Positions 7,248 to 12,512 of a stretch of 12,512 bases of DNA are shown piece by piece. The stretch is taken from NCBI GenBank assembly GCA_027083045.1, contig JALWQP010000153.1, forward strand, positions 1-12,512. Direction: 5' to 3'. The notes under the pieces were generated by a model that saw only the letters and a program-made list of their open reading frames with translations, was not told the origin of the DNA and made no database searches. Source of the DNA: Desulfurococcales archaeon (GTDB lineage: Archaea > Thermoproteota > Thermoprotei_A > Sulfolobales > Desulfurococcaceae). Both the position numbers and the translations under genes were made by a program. Each line of letters opens with the position of its first letter. Position 1 is the stretch's first letter.

Positions 7248-7592
7248 ATGTCAGACGAAGCAAAATATGTATCTTATGAAGAGTTCATAAAAATAGATCT
7301 TAGAGTAGGCAAAGTTATCAGTGCTGAGAGAGTCGAGGGGAGCAAAAAACTGTTAAGACTAGTAGTTGATCTGGGAGAGCTCGGCAAGAGGCAAATCATT
7401 GCAGGTCTAGGCAAATGGTATGAGCCAGAATACTTTATTGGGAAGAATATTATTGTTGTTGCCAATCTACAACCAAAGAGGATCTTCGGTCTAGAGAGTC
7501 AAGGAATGTTGCTAGCCGCTGATGTCCCGGAAGAAGCGCCCGTGCTCTTAACAACCGATAAACCAGTGGAACCGGGCGTTAGGGTTAGGTAA
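7248..7592 (+). CDS. stand-alone tRNA-binding (EMAP-II/MetRS beta-like) OB-fold protein
   Basis: A 114-residue protein consisting of one tRNA-binding OB-fold, as found at the C-terminus of many methionyl-tRNA synthetases and in Arc1p/EMAP-II/Trbp111. Matching segments are EEFIKIDLRVGKV (11-23), KRQIIAGLGKWYEPE (47-61), GKNIIVVANLQPKRIFGLES (65-84) and SQGMLLAA (84-91). In archaea it is often annotated as MetRS beta subunit and may deliver tRNA-Met or other tRNAs to a synthetase. The ATG at 7248 gives the usual family N-terminus; a TTG at 7230 would add 6 residues. It is the fourth tRNA-related gene in a row and converges on the acyl-CoA synthetase gene with 32 bases between stops. Confidence 0.93.
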   Translation: MSDEAKYVSYEEFIKIDLRVGKVISAERVEGSKKLLRLVVDLGELGKRQIIAGLGKWYEPEYFIGKNIIVVANLQPKRIFGLESQGMLLAADVPEEAPVLLTTDKPVEPGVRVR

Positions 7593-7619
7593 AAGACCTT
7601 ATAGTTGCAAACCGTCTTT
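7592..7619. terminator. inverted repeat between convergent genes
   Basis: AAAGAC (7592-7597) and GTCTTT (7614-7619) form a 6-base inverted repeat with a 16-base loop, lying between the stops of the tRNA-binding protein gene and the acyl-CoA synthetase gene. It could end transcription in both directions. The stem is short and A/T-rich, so it would be weak at high temperature. Confidence 0.25.
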
Positions 7620-7624
7620 ATTAC

Positions 7625-9004
7625 TCAGTTTTTCCTGTATCTCATGTATTTTATCATTGCTGCAAGACTGGCGACTGCTCTTTCTGGACTGGGATAAGCA
7701 GGTATACCGTTCCTATTGAGTATCTTCATGGCTTCATACGTGTCATATCCTCCAACGAAACCAGCAACTATTGGTTTCTGTTTATCCTTATGCTTCTTCG
7801 CAACATCTATAATCGCTCTCGCTAGGTCTCTCGGGTCTAGAATCGCGGTCCTACAGTATAGGACAACAATATTATCAACCTCAGGACTCTCATAAGCGAT
7901 TTCCAGTGCTTTGACATAGTTCTCAACGCCAGCCTGGCCGGTAAGGTCTACAGGGTTCTTGGGGCTACCAAACCACGGCATAGCTTTTCTTAGTTCTTCC
8001 TTTAACTGCTCACTTGGCACTATTAGCTCGACGCCGTGCTCCTCGGCCGCATCAGTCGCTAGGACTCCGACTCCTCCACCGTTAGTTATTATTATTGTCC
8101 TTTCACCACGAGGTATCGGCTGCTCCGCAAACGCTCTTGCCCAATCAAACATCTCCTCTACAGTCAGAGCCCTTAGGATGCCTGCTTGTTTAAATGCCGC
8201 ACTATATATCTGATCGCTGCCCGCGAGGCTACCGGTATGGCTTGCCGCTGCCTGCGCGCCTCTCTTGCTACGTCCCGCCTTGATTACTATGACTGGTTTC
8301 TTCTTCGTAATCTTCTTCATTTCTGTTATGAATCTCTGGCCCTGGCCTGGCTTGAGTCCTTCGAGATAAATTGTTATTACGCGGGTGTTAGGATCATCGG
8401 CTAGGAAGTATGACACGTCTACCGGGTCTATATCGCACATGTTACCCATGCTCACAATTGCCGATATCCCTATCTCCTCCATTATAGTCCAGCCCATGAG
8501 CGCTATGCCTAGAGCTCCGCTCTGAGTAATGAAGGCTATTGGGCCTGCTCTGAGGTCTTTGGGGCCAAATGTGGCGTTCAGGTTGGCTGGAGTATATGCT
8601 ATACCGAATATGTTTGGCCCTAGCACCCTCATACCATATTTTCTCGCGATTTCAACGAGCTTCTTCTCAGCCTCTATATTCCCTACCTCACTGAATCCTG
8701 AGGTGATCACTACTAGCACTTTCACTCCTTTCCTACCAGCCTCTTCAGCTACTTTTAGTACGACTGGCTCGGGAACAACGATTATCGCCATATCAACCTC
8801 GTCCGGTATCTCTGTAAGGGATTTGTAGGCCTTCAGTCCCAGGATCTGGTCAGCCTTGGGGTTTACTGGATATATCTTGCCTTTATAGCCACAGTCTATG
8901 ATGTTCTTGAGGATCGTGTAACCTATTTTGCCGGGATGTCTGCTGGCGCCGACGACAGCTATACTTCTTGGCTTGAAAAGTGCCTCGATGTTTGGATCCA
9001 CCAT
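7625..9004 (-). CDS. acdA: acyl-CoA synthetase (ADP-forming), alpha subunit
   Basis: The alpha subunit of the enzyme that converts acetyl-CoA or other acyl-CoA, ADP and phosphate to acid, CoA and ATP, the main substrate-level energy step of peptide- and sugar-fermenting hyperthermophilic archaea. The N-terminal CoA-binding Rossmann domain starts FKPRSIAVVGAS (10-21). The succinyl-CoA-synthetase-like domain follows (ITQSGALG, then GMGN-like SMGNMCDID), and the phosphorylated histidine is H256 in AASHTGSLAG, close to the position known for Pyrococcus. About 459 residues is normal for a separate alpha subunit. The beta subunit (ATP-grasp) is not in the window. I chose the ATG at 9004 because AGGTG (9015-9011) precedes it by 6 bases; GTG codons at 9013 and 9010 would overlap that site. 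Which acyl-CoA is preferred cannot be read; several paralogs are usual. Confidence 0.93.
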   Translation of the reverse strand: MVDPNIEALFKPRSIAVVGASRHPGKIGYTILKNIIDCGYKGKIYPVNPKADQILGLKAYKSLTEIPDEVDMAIIVVPEPVVLKVAEEAGRKGVKVLVVITSGFSEVGNIEAEKKLVEIARKYGMRVLGPNIFGIAYTPANLNATFGPKDLRAGPIAFITQSGALGIALMGWTIMEEIGISAIVSMGNMCDIDPVDVSYFLADDPNTRVITIYLEGLKPGQGQRFITEMKKITKKKPVIVIKAGRSKRGAQAAASHTGSLAGSDQIYSAAFKQAGILRALTVEEMFDWARAFAEQPIPRGERTIIITNGGGVGVLATDAAEEHGVELIVPSEQLKEELRKAMPWFGSPKNPVDLTGQAGVENYVKALEIAYESPEVDNIVVLYCRTAILDPRDLARAIIDVAKKHKDKQKPIVAGFVGGYDTYEAMKILNRNGIPAYPSPERAVASLAAMIKYMRYRKN

Positions 9005-9104
9005 AAGCACCACCTAAAGCATGTATATACGCGCGCGTTTTTCTACGTAGCCTTCAATATACACTGATTCAGGTATGTAGGTAATAAGGATTAATCTTTA
9101 AAAT
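9005..9104 (-). promoter_or_regulatory. promoter and leader region of the acyl-CoA synthetase gene
   Basis: On the - strand a TATA-like TATATT (9061-9056) lies about 52 bases before the ATG at 9004, and AGGTG at 9015-9011 is the ribosome binding site. Positions 9019-9038 are a perfect 20-base alternation of purine and pyrimidine (TA and CG steps), lying in the expected leader or initiation zone. The rest of the 91-base gap to the upstream gene shows nothing further. Confidence 0.4.
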
Positions 9105-9716
9105 TTACAATGAAACACCCAAGTATTCGTGAACATTCTTTAGGAACCCGATTATACTCTGATTAACACAGATATCTGCTATTTTACAGTAGGGATTATA
9201 GGAGCTATCAACAACTATGAGTCGGGCATCTTTAATCTTCGGTACAACAACCATGATGTTTATGGGGCTGAGATAAGGTGATATGCCCAAAACAACTATT
9301 GTGTCTGAAGCCATTAAGTCTAGAAGAGTATCCCTGTATTTTTTATAGCTCAGACATGACCCTATAGTTAGAGGCTTTTTATCTTTATCGTCGTGTAAAA
9401 GACACAATACGTGTTCCCCCATGTAGCATTTTGTTAGACAATAAGGTGATGCATCGATCAAATGATCTATAAGTCCACGATCATATAACGACTTTATGAT
9501 CTGTAACGTCCTAGTAGCGTCTTCGACAATATCTTTACATTTATACTCCCGATCGATATCCGTAACGATGATTTCTTCCTTATCAATGGAATTATATCTG
9601 TATGGTTGGTAGTCGTGGTAAGGGTGATATCCTAGCTCTTTATAGAAACCACTTCCGAGAACTACTGTAGTCTCGTAGTCTCGCATAAGCCTTATGATCT
9701 CTGAATAATTATTCAT
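9105..9716 (-). CDS. diverged sirtuin-like (DHS/Rossmann fold) protein, partner of helicase gene
   Basis: About 203 residues from the ATG at 9716, which follows GGGGAAAGAG in the helicase gene; an ATG at 9770 would add 18 residues. The layout resembles Sir2 NAD-binding proteins: an N-terminal strand-glycine loop TTVVLGSGFYKE (16-27), a helix and possible zinc ligands C93, C97, C105 and C121, then SDTIVVLGISPYLSPINIMV (137-156) and ARLIVVDSSYNP (164-175), which mirror the sirtuin gTSl.v.PAn and akliiiN segments, and finally ADICV plus a C-terminal helix. The catalytic QNID..H motif is absent, so NAD hydrolysis or deacylation is doubtful. Residues 30-41 are strikingly rich in Tyr and His. It overlaps the helicase gene by 8 bases and is surely cotranscribed with it. 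The family assignment is my inference; the gene is secure. Confidence 0.8.
   Translation of the reverse strand: MNNYSEIIRLMRDYETTVVLGSGFYKELGYHPYHDYQPYRYNSIDKEEIIVTDIDREYKCKDIVEDATRTLQIIKSLYDRGLIDHLIDASPYCLTKCYMGEHVLCLLHDDKDKKPLTIGSCLSYKKYRDTLLDLMASDTIVVLGISPYLSPINIMVVVPKIKDARLIVVDSSYNPYCKIADICVNQSIIGFLKNVHEYLGVSL
9702..9715. repeat. 14-base perfect palindrome at the helicase/sirtuin-like junction
   Basis: TGAATAATTATTCA is a perfect palindrome that covers the helicase stop codon (9711-9709) and most of the next start codon (9716-9714). It could be a protein-binding site. As RNA it would form a stem with almost no loop, so a hairpin is unlikely. It may be chance in A/T-rich sequence. Confidence 0.3.
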
Positions 9717-11499
9717 CTCTTTCCCCTGGCAAGAACTTCTGGAAACGCTGAGCTGAAAACGCATTGTCACATACTAGTTTCAATGCTTTTTCGTCAGGTA
9801 TAGTGAAGGTATAGTTTATGTTTACTAGTTTTAATGAGCCTATTGGGAGGGGGATCTCGAAGATAAATGTCAATCGATCTATTTTACCATTTTTCTCAAG
9901 TATTTTACGGAGTCTAGAGAGTATTTTGCTATAAGTTCCTAGGACAGCTCTTGATGATTTTTGGACAACATATTTTGCTTTACCTTGTAATTTGAGGTCA
10001 GGCTCAAGATATTCTTGATATTCTTCATAGAGGATATCAATATCGTCTGGAGTGGCATAGACCTTGCCGAGATGTGTGTAAATATAGAGGATTTCTCCTC
10101 TTTCCATTAATTTTCTAAGAGCTTTAGCCACCACGTCGTGGGGCCATCCGATTGCTTCTGCAACCCATTCTAATGGCATAGGACGCCCTTCAAGGATCGA
10201 AAGTATCTTGTCACGTGTTGTTCTTCGCCATAGCCTTTCTAGAACTTCTTCATCGACCGGTATGTCGATACCACTCTTCTTAGCAAATTCGAGAGAATCA
10301 ACAAGGCTATCCATGTCCGGTGTATCGGGCGTCACAATGTATGCTACGAACTTCAGTCCTTTTCTGCCCGTTAGTCTGAGAATACGGCCATGCCGTTGAA
10401 TGAATCTTAGAGGGCTTGCAACATTGCTCCAGATAACTAGGAGGTCAGCCATTGGAAGATCAAGGCCCTCCTCGCCAGCTGAAGTAGAGATTATTACTTT
10501 TGCTTGCTCACTATGTGCTCTATGCAGTACCTTTCTTACATCCTCTTTCATTTTTGCCTTGCCGTATATTGCAACTGAGCCGTACTGCTTAGATAATATC
10601 TTCTCGAGATACTTCGCAATAACAACTCTATCAACAAATACTATAGCTTTATTGAAATCATGGTCCCGCAGTATACGTAGCAGAGCATCAAGCTTATGTG
10701 CAGGCCGGATCCCAGGCTTATCAAGATATGGCCTTATAGGTGATAATATGAATGATAGACGTGTCTCTTTATCTATACTTTCCTTGAGGGCTAGTGCGCC
10801 GTCTCTGACAAACCATCGTATGGCTAGATTAACTAGTCCCCGATCGCGACCTGATAGATCTAACCTGATATCCTCGAGTCTCTCCAATAAGGATTTTTCT
10901 TCATGGTTTAGCTCGGCTTCATAAATTTCTCCGATCCATGGTGGGACATATTTCTTTATTCTCTCATCGTTCCAGCTCCATCTCTTGATAGGGCCTATAT
11001 ATCTGGTTATCTCTGGCTCTCGAGCACGAGGTATATGGGCGGAAAGCCCCAGTTTTCTATCAAACTTCATCTTCTTCATGAATTCTGCGTATGCATCCTT
11101 GCCTGTGGTATGGTGGCACTCATCAACAACTACGACATTGTATCCTAGCGAAGCTATTATCTCATGGTCGCTCAAAGCTGTCTCAGGGGTTGTGACAGCT
11201 ATCTTTGCACACATCCATAAGTCTTTTCTTTTATTCTTGGGATATTTGCCATGGATCGGAAGCGCCTTTACGCCTAGGACTTTGTTTATGTAGGACGCCA
11301 CTTGTTCGACGAGGATTCTCGAAGGCTCTAGGAAAATTATCCTTCTAGCCTCACCTGTTTCCATGAGTTTCTTGGCCCAGAGAATAGCTATCAGGGTTTT
11401 ACCTGAGCCTGTAGGCATAACTACTACTGCGCCTTTACGTTTTAGAGCCCATTCGGCTGCTTCTATCTGATAGTCTCTAGGCTTTATCTTAAGCCTCAA
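9709..11499 (-). CDS. Hef/FANCM-like SF2 DNA helicase without nuclease domain
   Basis: A 596-residue DEAD/DEAH superfamily 2 helicase. Seen motifs are PRDYQ (7-11), Walker A MPTGSGKT (28-35), Ia EPSRILVEQ (58-66), Ib VTTPET (102-107), II DECHH (126-130), III region GLSAHIPR (151-158), V STSAGEEGLDLP (about 335-346) and VI QRHGRILRLTGR (about 365-376). The GEEGLD form of motif V and the overall order fit the Hef/FANCM/Mph1 group, which remodels stalled forks. The XPF-type nuclease and HhH domains of euryarchaeal Hef are missing. Instead there is a winged-helix-like segment (about 428-490) and a C-terminal beta-rich domain of about 80 residues. The start is TTG at 11499; no ATG lies between the upstream in-frame stop and the PRDYQ motif. 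A role in repair is likely; defence is possible given its partner. Confidence 0.9.
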   Translation of the reverse strand: MRLKIKPRDYQIEAAEWALKRKGAVVVMPTGSGKTLIAILWAKKLMETGEARRIIFLEPSRILVEQVASYINKVLGVKALPIHGKYPKNKRKDLWMCAKIAVTTPETALSDHEIIASLGYNVVVVDECHHTTGKDAYAEFMKKMKFDRKLGLSAHIPRAREPEITRYIGPIKRWSWNDERIKKYVPPWIGEIYEAELNHEEKSLLERLEDIRLDLSGRDRGLVNLAIRWFVRDGALALKESIDKETRLSFILSPIRPYLDKPGIRPAHKLDALLRILRDHDFNKAIVFVDRVVIAKYLEKILSKQYGSVAIYGKAKMKEDVRKVLHRAHSEQAKVIISTSAGEEGLDLPMADLLVIWSNVASPLRFIQRHGRILRLTGRKGLKFVAYIVTPDTPDMDSLVDSLEFAKKSGIDIPVDEEVLERLWRRTTRDKILSILEGRPMPLEWVAEAIGWPHDVVAKALRKLMERGEILYIYTHLGKVYATPDDIDILYEEYQEYLEPDLKLQGKAKYVVQKSSRAVLGTYSKILSRLRKILEKNGKIDRLTFIFEIPLPIGSLKLVNINYTFTIPDEKALKLVCDNAFSAQRFQKFLPGERDE

Positions 11500-11545
11500 T
11501 TCTATTGACCATAGAACAGTGTTGTTGGTTTATGGTAAAAAATTA
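11500..11545 (-). promoter_or_regulatory. T-tract after the TIM-barrel gene: terminator and/or helicase promoter
   Basis: On the - strand the stop TAA (11545-11543) of the TIM-barrel gene is followed at once by six T (11542-11537), typical of archaeal T-tract termination. The same AATTTTTTAC also looks like a TATA box placed about 40 bases before the helicase TTG start, which would give a leader of about 14 bases. Both uses are possible. No convincing ribosome binding site precedes the TTG. Confidence 0.4.
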
Positions 11546-12424
11546 GAGATATTGAGCCACGCGCTTCATGATCTCCGCGTAGAGAGTGATCGTATCTTCA
11601 TACTTTGTCTCTGGCGGACCAGTGTATATTATATGCATTCTCAGCGAGAAGCCTCTCTCCTTAACTTCTTTGACCATGAACCGTGCTATAGCCTCTGCTA
11701 ACGGGTCTAGGCACGGGTATCCCTTGCCCAGCGGGACTCTCTTCTTCAGTAGTCTTCTGCCAAAATATACACCGGTTACCTGGCTAAATCTCAGGCTTAG
11801 GAAACCATTGCTTAGGGTTAGTCCTCTTCTCAGTACTCTCATCCAGAAATCAACTGTTGCCTCCTTGTCCGCAGCAATGAAGTTTCCATGCTGATCTATC
11901 CTTGTCTCGTACATGAACACGTTCTCGAGCTGTAGGCTCGGTATTATTCTATCGCTCCCCACGGCCTCTATGATCGCCTTTATTTCATCTAGGCTTCCGA
12001 GCTGTCTTCGCGTATAAGTCGTTTCTAGACTGATATACATGTTCTCGGGAGCGGCTTCAAGAAGCTTCTTGACTACTTCGACTACTGCATCTATATCTCT
12101 CTGGTCCATGAATACTCTCCAGCCTATGTGGAGGTTGAATACCTCAGCTCCAGCAATTGCTGCCTTCTTGATGGCTACAATTAATGCCTTCTCTATTCTT
12201 TCCTGAATATATTTCGAATCTGTCACCAGGTTATAGTATGGTCCATGAGCTACTATTGTTGTGAACGCCTTCTTCGCAAATTCGCCGTAGGCTTCAAAGT
12301 ACTCTTTTCCACGACTCTTCCTCGAGAAATCCCATGGTGGTATCTCGGTTAGCCTCATTCCTAATGCCGCTGCTTTTGTCGCAGTGCTAAGAGCGTTATA
12401 TGTTCCCCAGTCGAAGAGTATCAT
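11543..12424 (-). CDS. endonuclease IV-fold (xylose isomerase-like TIM barrel) protein, metal site altered
   Basis: A 293-residue protein with the layout of endonuclease IV/AP endonuclease 2 barrels: IVAHGPYYNLV (57-67), GAEVFNLHIGW (92-102), ISLETTY (131-137), IIPSLQLENVFMYE (160-173) and a late LGKGYPCLDPLAEAI that resembles the GeG..gl.pf segment. Of the zinc ligands of endonuclease IV, counterparts of H69, H109 and E145 are kept as H60, H99 and E134, and D179 corresponds to E167. The histidine three residues later is F170, and the DRHENIG region (D229, H231) and E261 are not recognisable. It may bind fewer metals or act on another substrate, as other xylose isomerase-like barrels do. The ATG at 12424 has GGGGTGAG (12438-12431) upstream. 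AP endonuclease activity is therefore uncertain. Confidence 0.8.
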   Translation of the reverse strand: MILFDWGTYNALSTATKAAALGMRLTEIPPWDFSRKSRGKEYFEAYGEFAKKAFTTIVAHGPYYNLVTDSKYIQERIEKALIVAIKKAAIAGAEVFNLHIGWRVFMDQRDIDAVVEVVKKLLEAAPENMYISLETTYTRRQLGSLDEIKAIIEAVGSDRIIPSLQLENVFMYETRIDQHGNFIAADKEATVDFWMRVLRRGLTLSNGFLSLRFSQVTGVYFGRRLLKKRVPLGKGYPCLDPLAEAIARFMVKEVKERGFSLRMHIIYTGPPETKYEDTITLYAEIMKRVAQYL

Positions 12425-12512
12425 CAGTGTCTCACCCCATTATAACTCATATAAATTGTATCGATTTACTAATTATTTTCTACAATACAATACTATTTTA
12501 ATTGCTAACTAT
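12425..12512 (-). promoter_or_regulatory. upstream region of the TIM-barrel gene
   Basis: On the - strand GGGGTGAG (12438-12431) is a strong archaeal ribosome binding site 6 bases before the ATG. TTTATAT (12455-12449) looks like a TATA box but would start transcription almost at the ATG, which conflicts with using that ribosome binding site. An alternative TTAAAATA near 12494-12501 would give a leader of about 45 bases and keep it. No coding sequence is evident from 12425 to the window edge. Confidence 0.4.

Noticed and set aside
9667..9684. Direct repeat TAGTCTCG TAGTCTCG
   Set aside because: Only two 8-base units inside a coding region, easily chance.
10400..10924. A 174-codon + strand open frame within the helicase gene
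   Set aside because: Low-complexity serine/arginine-rich translation antisense to a helicase with intact motifs; no homology pattern or ribosome binding site.
1..12512. CRISPR array, insertion sequence, integrase or att site
   Set aside because: No regularly spaced repeats, transposase or recombinase motifs, or terminal inverted repeats were seen.

Overview
The window looks like a piece of a hyperthermophilic crenarchaeal chromosome, most likely from a Desulfurococcales-like lineage. The evidence is archaeal gene content (an archaeal-type D-aminoacyl-tRNA deacylase, Taw3, a ThiI without rhodanese domain, a stand-alone tRNA-binding domain, the alpha subunit of ADP-forming acyl-CoA synthetase, a Hef-like helicase), GGTG/GAGG-type ribosome binding sites, T/A-rich TATA-like boxes close to start codons, frequent ATA and AGG/AGA codons, and tight packing with overlapping genes. 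I cannot fix the genus from sequence alone.

Positions 1-3219 (+ strand) hold a MoxR/DUF58 membrane-associated operon: the 3' end of a MoxR AAA ATPase, a DUF58/vWA-like protein, a polytopic membrane protein and a 73-residue two-helix membrane protein, with overlaps or gaps of a few bases. The MoxR reading frame appears to shift at a run of five A (68-72). The helicase-proximal core, if it exists, lies outside the window. Positions 3220-3364 are a short intergenic region whose first 64 bases are about 72% G+C and can form mutually exclusive hairpins. This is a good candidate for a structured RNA. A beta-rich orphan protein of 352 residues follows (3365-4423).

Positions 4431-7592 are a tRNA quality-control and modification cluster: dtdA (-), taw3 (+), thiI (-) and a tRNA-binding (MetRS beta-like) protein (+). 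The genes alternate in strand, have short divergent promoter regions, and taw3 and thiI overlap antisense by 68 bases at their 3' ends.

Positions 7625-12424 are all on the - strand. In transcription order they are a divergent endonuclease IV-fold TIM-barrel protein lacking most of the usual metal ligands, a Hef/FANCM-like SF2 helicase without nuclease domain, a small protein that I read as a very diverged sirtuin-like (DHS/Rossmann) protein overlapping the helicase by 8 bases, and the acyl-CoA synthetase (ADP-forming) alpha subunit. The helicase/sirtuin-like pair and the GC-rich intergenic RNA candidate are the least explained parts. I saw no CRISPR array, insertion sequence, tRNA or rRNA gene.
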